Numbered from the stretch's first letter, positions 5,673 through 15,351 are shown. The stretch is 36,025 bases of DNA from an uncultured Alphaproteobacteria bacterium (GCA_937934135.1 CALHAW010000029.1:1-36025); one strand, 5' to 3'. Notes: generated by a model not told the origin, from the sequence alone. Numbers and translations are program-made.

Positions 5673-6020
5673 TTAGTTGCTTTCACGGCGCATTTCTGCG
5701 TCTTCTAATTTTCTTATACGCCCCGTTAGATTATCAATTCGCCCATCTTGTCTTTTTAACCATTGATCGTGTGCATCATCCGTTGCGCGGTAAATTCTAA
5801 TTTCTGCATCAAAATCTTTTTGAGTAAACCGCGGCATTTTTGTAAAATTTTCCACCTCATGTTGTAATCCGTTCACGCTGTGTTGTAATACCGCAATTTC
5901 CGCCCTTTGTGTTGAAACGGATGTGCCCACCCATGCGATAAGTGCGGTTATAATAAAAGTTAATATAGTTTGCATATGGCGTTCCCAAATCGCTTGTGTT
6001 TTTTTTGGCTCTTGTGCCAT
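5673..6020 (-). CDS. Membrane protein with coiled coil, holin candidate
   Basis: A 115-residue protein. The N-terminal cytoplasmic part (MAQEPKKTQAIWERHMQ) is followed by one membrane span (about 18-37, ILTFIITALIAWVGTSV) and a long charged helix with heptad-like spacing (IAVLQHSVNGLQHEVENF...). I chose the start at 6020 because AAGGGA lies 7 nt upstream; a TTG at 6035 is open but less likely. Proteins of this shape sit just before endolysins in many alphaproteobacterial phages. A holin or lysis-timing role is inferred from position and topology. Confidence 0.7.
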   Translation of the reverse strand: MAQEPKKTQAIWERHMQTILTFIITALIAWVGTSVSTQRAEIAVLQHSVNGLQHEVENFTKMPRFTQKDFDAEIRIYRATDDAHDQWLKRQDGRIDNLTGRIRKLEDAEMRRESN

Positions 6021-6048
6021 ATGTTTTCCCTTCAAAAATAACTTATTT

Positions 6049-6084
6049 TATAAAAATAACCAATAAATGGTTGTTATTTTTTGC
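6049..6084. terminator. AT-rich hairpin, possible weak terminator
   Basis: AAAAATAACCA pairs with TGGTTGTTATTTTT (one bulged base) across a 5-nt loop, ending in a T run on both strands. It lies in the 107-bp gap between the small membrane gene at 6128 and the holin candidate, and may separate tail and lysis transcripts. Confidence 0.4.
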
Positions 6085-6127
6085 ACTATACTTTTTATTT
6101 AAATCAGTTCTATAGGCCATATTTTTT

Positions 6128-6295
6128 TTAAAACTTGCGTGATCCTATGTGTTGTCCGCCATAAAATAAACGCGGCAACGGTGTAACATCCAATGTTGAA
6201 AGGGCCAAAACAATTGTTGCAATGCCTAAAACGCTATAAACCGAAACATCGGAATATAACATCACATCGTTTAAATCGGGCCAAACTTCCATCAT
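6128..6295 (-). CDS. Small membrane protein
   Basis: A 55-residue open frame (starts MMEVWPDLNDVMLYSDVSVYS). It has one hydrophobic segment, VLGIATIVLALSTL (about 22-35), and ends with a basic tail GSRKF. The ribosome binding site is weak. It fills the gap between the tail-fibre chaperone-like gene and the holin candidate, so a second lysis membrane protein (holin or antiholin) is possible. No family is recognised. Confidence 0.55.
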   Translation of the reverse strand: MMEVWPDLNDVMLYSDVSVYSVLGIATIVLALSTLDVTPLPRLFYGGQHIGSRKF

Positions 6296-6340
6296 GTAAT
6301 CATTCAAATCATCGTATTATTCTGATATATTCGCCCTTTA

Positions 6341-6628
6341 TTATTTTTTCTTTGGCTTTGGGTAATCTTCTTTAATTTGCAAAATCACACCAAGCATGTT
6401 GCGGGCTTCCTCTGTTTGTAATCTTTCACCTTTGGTTTGCCTATAGTTCAACTCTTTCCAAATGGCATCTAATTGATCACCAACACGGGGATATGATTCC
6501 AACCTTTGTTCGGCATATGATTTTTCATCACCGCTTTGCGCCGCAATTTCATTGTGGGTTTTTTCTTCTTTTTTTGTCCACTTGCGGGTTTTTGTTTTTT
6601 TTGTTTTTACATCAATTTCATGTATCAT
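6341..6628 (-). CDS. Tail-fibre-associated hypothetical protein
   Basis: A 95-residue protein with a lysine/threonine-rich N terminus (VKTKKTKTRKWTKKEE), then EQRLESYPRVGDQLDAIWKEL. The YPxxGDQLDAIWK motif is common in short phage proteins encoded directly after tail fibre genes, some of which act as fibre assembly factors. It follows the fibre gene at 6638 by 9 bp. Chaperone function is inferred from the motif and position. Confidence 0.65.
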   Translation of the reverse strand: MIHEIDVKTKKTKTRKWTKKEEKTHNEIAAQSGDEKSYAEQRLESYPRVGDQLDAIWKELNYRQTKGERLQTEEARNMLGVILQIKEDYPKPKKK

Positions 6629-6637
6629 TTTTAAATC

Positions 6638-7927
6638 CTATTCATAAATAATATTGATTGCGCCATTATCAAACGTATTGGTTGCGCTTCTTGTAATTCT
6701 AAGCATATCCAATTCACCGGATAATGTGACAACGCCCGTGCTTATTCCGGCTTTTGCGTTGTCCTCAACAACGCCCGCACAATTCCATTTATTGCCCGCC
6801 ATTCTTGTGATAACAAATTGCCCGGTGTGCAAATAACTGGCATTGGCGTTTCGTGCAACAAAACCCGCGGTTGATGTTATTGTTGTTCCGTTTGTATCAG
6901 TAAAGCGGGAATCATAACCACTTGTTTGTGGTGATCCACCATCACCAATTTGGATTAAAAAATCATTCGTTCCGTTTAATGAAACGCGATCAAATAAAAC
7001 CGTTATGCGGTTTGTGCCCGCGGGAATTGATGTAAAATCAAAGGCGGTGCCCGATGTGGTTGCAACTTCTGTGCCCAATTCAATGCCGCCGCCGCCAACA
7101 ATGGCGGTGCCATCCGCCCGCATGTAATTAACCAAACGCACCACGCCCGATGCTTCACCGCGCACAATAAACACATCCCCCGCGGCGGTTGTAATATCGG
7201 CACCACTTGGCAAAATTAATGATGCGCTATTCACCAAATCAAATACGCCGGATGCACGGCATGTGCGTTCTTGCCCTTCAACCAGCGTTATTGCGGAAAC
7301 ATTTGTTGTGCCTGTCAATGTTACATAATCGCCCGTGGCGGCATTTAAATTTAACGTGGCGGCGGTTGCAATGCTTGTGGCTATATTATGCGGGCGGGGA
7401 TTCATTAAAACAAAATCCGTGCCATCCCATAAAATACGCACGGCGGTTCCGGCAACCAATGATCCTTTTGGTGCCCCCACCTTGCCCGCACCAAGGTTTG
7501 TTTTGATTGTTTCGGGATCAAGGCCGGATATTGCCATTGTTGGTGATGCATTTGTGTTTGTGCTGTTTACAATAAAATCAAATACCATCCCAGCAGTTAG
7601 CGCGGCAATGGCGGGTGTTGGTGTCAATGTCAATGCATTGGCGGATCCGGCGGCGGTTCCTGCCCAATCACCAACATTTTCAGGAATAAAAAGGTTGTTT
7701 GTTGTGTCTATGGTTCCAATTTTTATATCTTCGGATCCATCAAATACATTCAAATCCCAATTCGCATTGGTGTTATCAATCCACATCATGCCCGCAACGG
7801 CGTATGATGGGCGTTCATCGCCGGAATGCAATGAATGCAATGCATCGCGCCATGGCTCAATATTGCTATTGATTAACGTGGTGCCCGGTAAAGGGCTTTC
7901 AAGATTTCCAAAATCAAATTGTGACAT
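6638..7927 (-). CDS. Tail fibre / receptor-binding protein
   Basis: A 429-residue, glycine-, alanine- and threonine-rich protein with very few charged or cysteine residues, typical of trimeric beta-structured fibres. The N terminus (FGNLESPLPGTTLINSNIEPWRDALHSLHSG) resembles the attachment region of many phage tail fibres. The centre has VGDWAGTAAGSANALTLTPTPAIAALTAG, a repeat-like segment. The C terminus (TRMAGNKWNCAGVVEDN...) would be the receptor-binding tip. Its ATG overlaps the stop of the tail-tip gene. It has only one CGCTGG motif. Confidence 0.8.
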   Translation of the reverse strand: MSQFDFGNLESPLPGTTLINSNIEPWRDALHSLHSGDERPSYAVAGMMWIDNTNANWDLNVFDGSEDIKIGTIDTTNNLFIPENVGDWAGTAAGSANALTLTPTPAIAALTAGMVFDFIVNSTNTNASPTMAISGLDPETIKTNLGAGKVGAPKGSLVAGTAVRILWDGTDFVLMNPRPHNIATSIATAATLNLNAATGDYVTLTGTTNVSAITLVEGQERTCRASGVFDLVNSASLILPSGADITTAAGDVFIVRGEASGVVRLVNYMRADGTAIVGGGGIELGTEVATTSGTAFDFTSIPAGTNRITVLFDRVSLNGTNDFLIQIGDGGSPQTSGYDSRFTDTNGTTITSTAGFVARNANASYLHTGQFVITRMAGNKWNCAGVVEDNAKAGISTGVVTLSGELDMLRITRSATNTFDNGAINIIYE

Positions 7928-10900
7928 TACCCGTTTTTCCTTCCAAATCCTGATGCAATATAATCGAATGTACGTGAAACATAACCACCCGCGGTTTCAT
8001 TATATACTTTGAATGAAAAACCACCACTATTTTTTGTGATGTATTCAACCTTATCATCAACCGCGCCATCCTGAATTGTAATGGCAATGGCGGGCGTTTG
8101 CTTAAACATTGGATCAAATGTAATATCCGCACCCTCAATCGGCACATGTAAATCTTCGCCGCGCTCTATTCGGTCCGGCATATCAACTTTTACGGATAAT
8201 TCTGTAATTTGCGGGCTTACGTTTTCTTGCAATGACTGTAATTTAATGCGGAATTGAATGCCCCAAAACGTTATGGTTCCGGCTTCTAGCGGTGTCCAAT
8301 CACTCCAAACGGGTGATGCGGTTGGATCGGTTTGTGTTGTTCTATATTCTAAACCAACGGCCCATCCATCAACGCCGATTCCAAAAACATCATCAACGGC
8401 AAACACATCATCCATCGCAAATATATCGTTTTGCCCCTGCCCAAACACATCATCCATCGCAAATATATCATCAACGGCAAATATATTATTAATAAACACA
8501 CCATTGGCAACCACCGTGGCGGAAACAAATGAAGGGAATACCGCGGTTAAATCTAAATCATTATCAAAATAATAATAACCAACATCAATTTCGGGATCCG
8601 ATAAAAGCACGGTGTTATTATCAACAAATGTGTTTTCGGTTGCTCCGGCAAATTCCGGGGATTCCTGCAATACGGCAACGGCATTGGCAACCACACCGGG
8701 ATCATACGTTATAATTGCCGTGGCGGTATCTGATTCATTGCCTGTTAAATCAACGGCCTTAATCAAATATGTACCGCCCAAAAATGGCGCCGTATATTTG
8801 GTTTCATATATGCGTTCATCCAGCGTTTGCGCCGTGGCCCATGATGCGCCCGTGTAAACATTTGAATATTTGATATGATAATGTGAAAAATCAATATCAT
8901 CGTTTTTATCCCATTTGAAAAATGAAATATTATCAACCACATTGATGTTAAATCCTGTGACTTGATCGGGCGCACCGGATGCACCGATGAATAGGTAACT
9001 ATTTAATTCCAGCGGTTTTGAATATGTGTTTGTTCCAATGCGGCGATAACGGATATGAATATCATAACGCACGGCATCATCAAGGCCCGTGATCACAAGC
9101 CGTTCCGGTGTTGCTTCCAATACATTGGCATTGGTGAATGCATCGGTGCCCGCAACGCGCACTTTAACTTTGGTTTCAATCAAACCATCATTTTGATTTT
9201 CCAGCGTAAACACGGCCCGTGGCGTAAATGATCCATCTGAATTAACCAACATCACGGATTCATTACTTTGTTCATCCAACAATAGCGGCGGCACCGGGCG
9301 TATAAATTCCAGCGGGGTTGTTATATTGCTATTAAATGCCGGAATGGGTGAATTTTCTGCATCAAATATTTCGGGGGCATAATCAACGGCGGTAATCCGT
9401 GCGGTCAAATCATCTTGTGGTTCTATCCGGGTAATTACCAAATCCAATTCCCCCCCGGCTTCAACCACATAACACAAATCCCCAGCGGCGGGGGCATCAA
9501 TCACATCAAATGGTTGTGCAAAATTAAACGTCTTTGTTGACAACCCCGCGTTTGTTTGGATTTCTTTATATAATTGTGTTCCATCGCCAAGGCGGATCCG
9601 TACATAATACATTCCACCATTTGGAATTGTGATTGTATCATCCAGCGTTATGCCTGTGACGGTGTTTGGTGAATCGCCGGATGTAATAACCTCTTTTATT
9701 CGTCCATCGCCAACACCAACGATTGGCGCATCATGCTCAAACTTTACGCGATCACCGCGCAACGCCACAAGGTGTTCAACATCTTGCATGAATGAATGTG
9801 TTTCCGGGCGCAATTTTATTGATGCCAAATGGCGGCGGGCGGTTTTAAAGGCCAAATCCGCATTGGTGCAACTTTGTAATTCCAGCACTTCAAACAATGT
9901 GGCGTTGCTTTCATCATAGCCATCATCATAAACAATCAATTCATCTTGAATAAATCCTTTATCTTTATTACGGAATTGCACACGCAAGGCATGCGGCGTT
10001 TCCGGGTAAAGCATTTCGCCCGAATATCCCCATGAATTGCGGGGCGTTATAACGGTTGTTATATCGTCTTTGATTTTATCTATAACAACGGTGCGTTTAC
10101 CGTCTACAATCGCCGGGGATGCGGCACCAGCGGCGCAAATGTCACGGATAATATCATCAACGGATGTTTCATAATCTATCACGCGGTTATATGTGTAACC
10201 CTGCTCTACGCAATGAATGCTCCACGCTTCCAAATCTTCAATGTTTAATTGTTCATCGGTTAACGGCTTATCATTGGCTTCGCCTTGATAAACATAGCGG
10301 TAAAGGGCCGCGGGGTTCGATGTGATGCGGTCCACCCATTCATCCAAATTGGGGTCATAATCAGGGATAACGGTGCTTGCAATCACATTAAATTGTTCTA
10401 ATGCACTATTTAATTGATCGGTTGCCTTGATGCGCATTGCGGTTCCGGTCAATCCAACCAAATTAACAGGCGATTCATACCGTACAGATTTAACCGCGGT
10501 CCATGCGCTTTCATCTAAAACTTGATCGGATGTTGAATTGGTTGTTAAACGGCGGATCCGAATATCATATTGCGCCCGTTCCGGGAATACTACGCGCAAC
10601 GATTTTCGCAACGCTTCGGATTGATTTGCAAATATATCCAAATCATTAATTAAAATTGCACCATCGGAAATTGTGAATTGTGTTGAATTTATTTTTGAGG
10701 GCACAAAAGATGCCGAATTTTCCAGCGTTGATCCAAATAATGATGATTGGCGCACATCGGAAATTGTGAATGATGTTACCAATGCCCCGGTTGGTTGCCC
10801 AAATGCGTTTTCTTCTTTTGCGATTGTTACAACAACATTTGCAAGCCGGATGGATCCCGATGGAATAGGTTGTGCGGTTTGAAAACCGTTTTGCCCCTGC

Positions 10901-12021
10901 ACAATGGATATGCGCCCGCTATATTTATTTACAACAACAACATCCGTGCGGGTTCCCCCGCCGCCGCGGTTGTTATAACCCCGCGCCACAACCGGTGTGA
11001 TGTTATATGTGCCGCCGCTAAAATCTTTATATGCCGCCGCGCCCGGACTCCAATTTTGCGGGCTTTCGCCTGTCTTTGCGTATTGCATTTCCAGCGTAAC
11101 ACGCCGCCCGTTGCGGCCCCCTTGATCGTTGAATTGCGCAAGTCCGCGGGGGAATGTAATATCAACCACCGCTTCATCAACATTGGGTGCCGTGGTGCGC
11201 GTTGTAAATCCATCATCTTTATTTAAAACAATGCTTAAATCTTCTTGAAAAACATCGTTCACATATAGTTCGGATCCCTCATGTAAATCACCATCCAATT
11301 TATGTTCAATATCAAAATTATCAAATTCATCCAGCGCGGTTTCACCAATGCGCAAGTTTTCAATAACTGTTTTGTTTGCAAAACCATATGTGAATAATTG
11401 GCGCACGTATTGATCATTATTTTCGGCTTCGGTAAAGGGCCGCGCCGCCTGTAATGGAAACATGCGGTTGGTGCCCAAATTAATTGGCACCACGCCATAT
11501 GGGTTTAATGAATTGCGAGCACCTTCAATAAATTGTGTTGGTGATGATGTTGGATTGTCTACCCGATTCACACCAGCGTTTGAAGGTTTTGGGGGCGGGG
11601 CCAATGCTGATATTGCCAATCTACCCAGCGCACCAATTCCGGCACCGATTAATTGGATGCCAATTGTGCTTGTAACGCCAACCGCGGCACCAATAATGGG
11701 GGCCAAATAAGGGGCCGCAATCAACACCGCAATTGATAAAAGACTTGCAATGGGGTTTTTACCGCCGCCGCCTTGCGGCACTACACGCACGTTAACCAGC
11801 GTGTTTGCTTTTGGCTTAACCTTATCCCAATGTTCAACCGGGATTATTTCACCATTGATCATAACAACGGCACCAAGGCCCGCCGCCTTATATCTTTCCG
11901 GCACCACATTATCAACGATTTGTTGCAATGATGATCCTGGCAATTGAAACGCTTGCGTTTGCAAATTGCTAAATGGCAACGGTGCCGATACTACATTGAT
12001 TTTATTTTGGGCATTCTGCAT
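7927..12021 (-). CDS. Tail tip / host-specificity protein (J-like)
   Basis: A 1364-residue central tail-tip protein. The N terminus resembles lambda I/K-associated tail proteins (MINGEIIPVEHWDKVKPKANTLV), then comes a hydrophobic stretch (about 110-150, LLSIAVLIAAPYLAPIIGAAVGV). The large J-type region follows, with putative fibronectin-like modules (for example VTGFNINVVDNISFFKWDKNDDIDFSHYHIKYS). Near residue 1200 is a tandem repeat of the type (I/V)FA(M/V)DD(V/I)F. I chose ATG at 12021, 20 bp inside the NlpC gene, with AGGA upstream; the TTG at 12030 is too close to that site. It would bind the receptor and trigger DNA release. Confidence 0.88.
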   Translation of the reverse strand: MQNAQNKINVVSAPLPFSNLQTQAFQLPGSSLQQIVDNVVPERYKAAGLGAVVMINGEIIPVEHWDKVKPKANTLVNVRVVPQGGGGKNPIASLLSIAVLIAAPYLAPIIGAAVGVTSTIGIQLIGAGIGALGRLAISALAPPPKPSNAGVNRVDNPTSSPTQFIEGARNSLNPYGVVPINLGTNRMFPLQAARPFTEAENNDQYVRQLFTYGFANKTVIENLRIGETALDEFDNFDIEHKLDGDLHEGSELYVNDVFQEDLSIVLNKDDGFTTRTTAPNVDEAVVDITFPRGLAQFNDQGGRNGRRVTLEMQYAKTGESPQNWSPGAAAYKDFSGGTYNITPVVARGYNNRGGGGTRTDVVVVNKYSGRISIVQGQNGFQTAQPIPSGSIRLANVVVTIAKEENAFGQPTGALVTSFTISDVRQSSLFGSTLENSASFVPSKINSTQFTISDGAILINDLDIFANQSEALRKSLRVVFPERAQYDIRIRRLTTNSTSDQVLDESAWTAVKSVRYESPVNLVGLTGTAMRIKATDQLNSALEQFNVIASTVIPDYDPNLDEWVDRITSNPAALYRYVYQGEANDKPLTDEQLNIEDLEAWSIHCVEQGYTYNRVIDYETSVDDIIRDICAAGAASPAIVDGKRTVVIDKIKDDITTVITPRNSWGYSGEMLYPETPHALRVQFRNKDKGFIQDELIVYDDGYDESNATLFEVLELQSCTNADLAFKTARRHLASIKLRPETHSFMQDVEHLVALRGDRVKFEHDAPIVGVGDGRIKEVITSGDSPNTVTGITLDDTITIPNGGMYYVRIRLGDGTQLYKEIQTNAGLSTKTFNFAQPFDVIDAPAAGDLCYVVEAGGELDLVITRIEPQDDLTARITAVDYAPEIFDAENSPIPAFNSNITTPLEFIRPVPPLLLDEQSNESVMLVNSDGSFTPRAVFTLENQNDGLIETKVKVRVAGTDAFTNANVLEATPERLVITGLDDAVRYDIHIRYRRIGTNTYSKPLELNSYLFIGASGAPDQVTGFNINVVDNISFFKWDKNDDIDFSHYHIKYSNVYTGASWATAQTLDERIYETKYTAPFLGGTYLIKAVDLTGNESDTATAIITYDPGVVANAVAVLQESPEFAGATENTFVDNNTVLLSDPEIDVGYYYFDNDLDLTAVFPSFVSATVVANGVFINNIFAVDDIFAMDDVFGQGQNDIFAMDDVFAVDDVFGIGVDGWAVGLEYRTTQTDPTASPVWSDWTPLEAGTITFWGIQFRIKLQSLQENVSPQITELSVKVDMPDRIERGEDLHVPIEGADITFDPMFKQTPAIAITIQDGAVDDKVEYITKNSGGFSFKVYNETAGGYVSRTFDYIASGFGRKNG
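8386..8500 (-). repeat. Tandem repeat within the tail-tip gene
   Basis: A 27-bp unit at 8401-8427 recurs exactly at 8443-8469 (42-bp offset), with shorter related units on both sides. In protein these give five or six copies of a seven-residue unit like FAMDDVF / FAVDDVF around residue 1200, broken once by GQGQND. Confidence 0.85.
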
Positions 12022-12403
12022 GGCGGGCAAATCCTATAACCTTATTTTTCCAGCGCAATTGATTAAATTTTTCATGCGCGGTTCCTACATCTTTTGCACA
12101 ATGTATCATATGCCCCTTATGTGTGACTATACCAACATGCATTGGCATCCCCGCCATATTTAAAATAATAACATCAAATGGTTGTGGTTTATCAGGATGC
12201 ATCCAGCGGGAATCCCGTTCATTTTTTATTGTGGCGGCTAAAATCTCACGGTCATTGGTTGTTTCATAAACTTCTTCATAGCCCGGCAATTCAATCCCTA
12301 ATTGCTCTTTATAAATTAATTTTACTAATCCCCAGCAATCACACCCATCGTGCCCGCGGCCTTTTTCTTTAAACGGTGTTTTTATATATTCATTCCACCA
12401 CAT
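12002..12403 (-). CDS. NlpC/P60 peptidase of the tail tip
   Basis: A 133-residue protein with the NlpC/P60 papain-like layout: nucleophile Cys23 in DCWGLV, His89 in MHVGIV, and a third polar residue in GHMIHC (about 98-102). Such proteins sit in the tail tip of lambda-like phages (K-like) and may cut murein cross-links during DNA entry. It lies between the DUF1833 protein and the tail-tip protein, the standard order. Its 3' end overlaps the tail-tip start. Confidence 0.9.
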   Translation of the reverse strand: MWWNEYIKTPFKEKGRGHDGCDCWGLVKLIYKEQLGIELPGYEEVYETTNDREILAATIKNERDSRWMHPDKPQPFDVIILNMAGMPMHVGIVTHKGHMIHCAKDVGTAHEKFNQLRWKNKVIGFARHAECPK

Positions 12404-12903
12404 TAGAACACCCCCGGAAAATCACTTGGCGTGAAACGCCGGGCCGGGAATGGTTCTAAATCATAATATTCAACCGATATATCACCCGCCACGGTCAATG
12501 CATCATATGTGACACGCTCCAATCTAAAATCAGGAATAGACACTTCCAGCGTGTCCACATCGGATGCCAACACCACTTCAATTGTGATTGATAATGCGGA
12601 TGTTGCTTGTCGCACCGCGGCAACAATTTCACGGGATATATTATCAATTGATATGGATGCACGCGCCACGCCGGAATCATCTTGCATTGGCAAATTGATT
12701 GTAAAGGGTAAAAACACAAATTCATTGCCGCGTGAAACAACGCCGCGCACCCCGGCATCGGGCAATACTTCTTTTGGATCACTGGCAACACGAATAGGGG
12801 TTGTAAAATTTTCATGCTCAATCGTGACAAGCATTATAAAAACTTCATCCGTTTGTTGCGCATATAACGCTTGTTTGGCGGCGTTTGATAGATTTCTAGG
12901 CAT
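12403..12903 (-). CDS. DUF1833 minor tail protein
   Basis: A 166-residue protein that fits DUF1833: LSNAAKQALYAQQTDEVFIMLVTIEHENFTTPIRVASDP at the N terminus, a central IDNISREIVAAVR, and a C-terminal VERVTYDALTVAGDISVEYYDLEPFPARRFTPSDFPGVF. In phages of this type it is a tail-tip component placed between the distal tail protein and NlpC. The stop overlaps the next start. Confidence 0.85.
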   Translation of the reverse strand: MPRNLSNAAKQALYAQQTDEVFIMLVTIEHENFTTPIRVASDPKEVLPDAGVRGVVSRGNEFVFLPFTINLPMQDDSGVARASISIDNISREIVAAVRQATSALSITIEVVLASDVDTLEVSIPDFRLERVTYDALTVAGDISVEYYDLEPFPARRFTPSDFPGVF

Positions 12904-13256
12904 TACGGTAAAATTTCCAATTCAATGGTTGCGTTGTATAATACACCTTCTTGTTCATCCCATGTTGGCGGGGTTTCGGGCTTAAACCGTGCGGTAACTG
13001 CCGCCCCGGTGCGCGGGTGCGTATAATCAAAATCAACGCTTCCCGAAAATGTGGTGTTATCATAAAAATCATCCAGCGTGGCAATTTGATCCGGGGTGCA
13101 TTTCATTATAAATGATATGGGGCGCACATTTGCCGTGGTGCGGCGGCGCACTTTTGCCGGGCCTTTATCCATTTGCGATGCAATTGAATTGTTTGGCGGG
13201 GTTTCACGCAAGGTGTTTAATGCGGGTGCGGGTAATGATGCGGGCCATTGTGCCAT
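12903..13256 (-). CDS. Minor tail protein (distal tail candidate)
   Basis: A 117-residue protein (MAQWPASLPAPALN...) placed between the tape measure and DUF1833. Features are KVRRRTTANVRPISFIMKCTPDQIATLDDFYD and FDYTHPRTGAAVTARFKPE, seen in short minor tail proteins of lambda-M type position. It starts 6 bp past the tape measure stop. Function in joining tube and tip is inferred from synteny. Confidence 0.75.
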   Translation of the reverse strand: MAQWPASLPAPALNTLRETPPNNSIASQMDKGPAKVRRRTTANVRPISFIMKCTPDQIATLDDFYDNTTFSGSVDFDYTHPRTGAAVTARFKPETPPTWDEQEGVLYNATIELEILP

Positions 13257-13262
13257 GATTTG

Positions 13263-15086
13263 TTATCTCCGAATCCGTGATTGGTTTTGAAATGATGATA
13301 GTGCCGCATTGGTGCGGGATCCTTTTTTGGCGATGTTTCCGGCAACTGCTTCATCAATCAAAATGTTCAATTCCGTTCCGTTGCCATTATCACGCGCCGT
13401 GGCTTCAACATTTGCCCCAGCGTTATTGTTGATAATTACATTTACATTTCCACCCATTCCGCCATTGCGCATCTTTGCGGCATCGTATGCGGGCACAATC
13501 ATTTCCCCGCGGTGAATCTGCGCGATCATATCTTTTGGCACTTCATTGGTGCCACGGGCAAATGGTGTAATGCCGCCAAATAATCCCCCAATGGCATCCC
13601 CTATGCCGCCAAATAATCCATCCCATTCCCCGGCAACAATGTTTGATCCACCACCACCGCCGCCGCCTAAACTTCCAATGGCACCCGTTAAAAAATCATC
13701 CAATGGTTCGGTAACAACCCGGCGCAATAAAATTCGTTGTATATCATCGGCAAGGCTTTGCAAAACATCGCTAAATTTCTTGCCTTCAATTACCGCATCT
13801 TCAAATGCGGATGTGAACGTGCGGCCCAATTCCTTAGCGTTATCAACGGCTTCTTTTTGCGCATCCGTCATTTTTTCGGTTTCTTTTGTAACCTTTTTTG
13901 TTTTTTCCGCCTTATCATCAAGAATATCATTTAAATCCAGCGCATCACGGTTTTCATCCCCTGCGCCGCGGGCTTCGGCACGCGCATTGGCTTCTGCTTG
14001 TATCTTCTCAATCTTTTTCGCCATCGTTTCAAATTTGGATGCTTCGGCATTTAAATCTTTTAATTTTTGAATGTTTGATGATGCCGACATTTGCGCCGCT
14101 TCATTCAACGTCAACATGCCTTCTTTTAATGAATCCCCCATTTCCTTAAAGCCGGGCACACGGGCAACGATTTCACCAAATTTAAACAGGCTTGTGGATG
14201 CGTCCAAAATAGCCAAATCAACCGCCAATGAAAATTCAGTCATTAACGCCTTTAATCCCAACACCGCCATGCGCACAATATCAATGGCCTTGCCCGCCAC
14301 ACTCATTGCGGATTTAATCGCATTGCCAAATGTTTCCGCATCAAAACCGCCTTCCAAAAACAGGTTTGAAACGTGTGTAACCAGCGGGGCCAAATATACG
14401 GCGATTTGATTGCCTAATCCCGCCACGGCTTGCCCTACACGCGCAAATGTATCATTGGCTTCCTCAACCTTTGATGCATCAATACGGGATAGGCTTATGC
14501 CCCATTTATCATTAAATTCGCGGGCCGCTTGCACGTTTTCAACATAGCCATCTAACATGTTAATCACTTGCCGCCCGGATCGGCCAAAAATTTCCAGCGC
14601 GGTTGCGGTGCGCAATGTTGGTGATTCAATTTCACTCAATGCCACGGCAATGGCATCAAATTGTTGATCGGGGCGCATGCTCATTAATTCATTCACATCC
14701 AATCCCAGCGTTTTAAATGATCGTGCGTAGGTTTCTAGCCCGCGTGATGCTTCCACAATGGATCGTTGTGATTTTGTGATCATGTTGCCTAATTGATCTT
14801 GCGTTATGCCCGCTTCGGATCCGGCAAGGGCCAAGGCTTGAAATTCACGAATGTTCACACCCAGCGCATTGGATAATTTCGCGGTTTCATCAATTACCCC
14901 GGCTTGCCGCTTTGCAAGGGCACCCAGCGCAACACCTACACCCGCCACGGCAACACCAGCGGCGGCGGTGCCTAATTTAACGGCCTTACCAAACGATTTC
15001 ATTGATTTTCCGGCCCGCTTCATGCCCTTATCAAATTTCGTGGTATCGGCGTTCAAAAATGCGGTTAATGTGGTTGCGGTTGCCAT
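13263..15086 (-). CDS. Tape measure protein
   Basis: A 607-residue protein that sets tail length and is ejected with DNA. The N terminus (FLNADTTKFDKGMKRAGKSMKSFGKAVK) is the classical tape measure start. An alanine/glycine/valine hydrophobic stretch follows at 37-55, then long helices (INIREFQALALAG, a KKIEKIQAEANARAEA coiled coil at about 355-375). The end is glycine-rich (GSLGGGGGGGSN, then GGIGDAIGGLFGG), with FARGTNEVPKDMIAQIHRGEMIVPA near the C terminus, a motif common in tape measures. It is on the short side for a siphovirus, predicting a tail near 90 nm by the usual 0.15 nm per residue rule. Confidence 0.9.
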   Translation of the reverse strand: MATATTLTAFLNADTTKFDKGMKRAGKSMKSFGKAVKLGTAAAGVAVAGVGVALGALAKRQAGVIDETAKLSNALGVNIREFQALALAGSEAGITQDQLGNMITKSQRSIVEASRGLETYARSFKTLGLDVNELMSMRPDQQFDAIAVALSEIESPTLRTATALEIFGRSGRQVINMLDGYVENVQAAREFNDKWGISLSRIDASKVEEANDTFARVGQAVAGLGNQIAVYLAPLVTHVSNLFLEGGFDAETFGNAIKSAMSVAGKAIDIVRMAVLGLKALMTEFSLAVDLAILDASTSLFKFGEIVARVPGFKEMGDSLKEGMLTLNEAAQMSASSNIQKLKDLNAEASKFETMAKKIEKIQAEANARAEARGAGDENRDALDLNDILDDKAEKTKKVTKETEKMTDAQKEAVDNAKELGRTFTSAFEDAVIEGKKFSDVLQSLADDIQRILLRRVVTEPLDDFLTGAIGSLGGGGGGGSNIVAGEWDGLFGGIGDAIGGLFGGITPFARGTNEVPKDMIAQIHRGEMIVPAYDAAKMRNGGMGGNVNVIINNNAGANVEATARDNGNGTELNILIDEAVAGNIAKKGSRTNAALSSFQNQSRIRR

Positions 15087-15087
15087 G

Positions 15088-15351
15088 CTATTGATTCCTT
15101 TGTTGGTATCGGCTGAAAATGCCTTTTATTTCATCTTCATCAATGCGTTTATCTTGGCTTTCATTATAGCCGAATAGGAATTTTTTTAAAGGCGGGAATT
15201 TTTTGCCGCTAACACCTGTTAACATTGCGTTGGTCCACATGCCCCATGCGGTCATATTATGATCATATTGGGTTTTCTCATTATGTGCGGCGGCGCATAA
15301 ATTGAATTGATACGGTGTTAAGGTCCAAAATATATCGGGGGATAAACCCAT
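15088..15351 (-). CDS. Tail assembly chaperone, frameshift part (T-like)
   Basis: An 87-residue stretch from the first ATG (MGLSPDIFWTLTPYQFNLCAAAHNE...). The L/M-G-L-S-P-x-x-F-W-x-L-T-P pattern is typical of the second tail chaperone in gene-transfer-agent-like tails. The same frame is open upstream without a stop through VKPNDEIADALKSAFY back to the A8 run at 15400-15407 inside the end of the previous gene. It is therefore probably expressed mainly as a -1 frameshift fusion with the gene at 15396-15755, as for lambda G-GT, and binds the tape measure during tail assembly. Confidence 0.78.
   Translation of the reverse strand: MGLSPDIFWTLTPYQFNLCAAAHNEKTQYDHNMTAWGMWTNAMLTGVSGKKFPPLKKFLFGYNESQDKRIDEDEIKGIFSRYQQRNQ

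Noticed and set aside
7335-8012. Rightward open frame of 225 codons opposite the fibre gene
   Set aside because: It crosses the border of two certain leftward genes, has no start signal and no recognisable protein pattern.
13546-14070. Rightward open frame of 174 codons opposite the tape measure gene
   Set aside because: Proline/serine-rich shadow of the alanine/glycine-rich coding strand.
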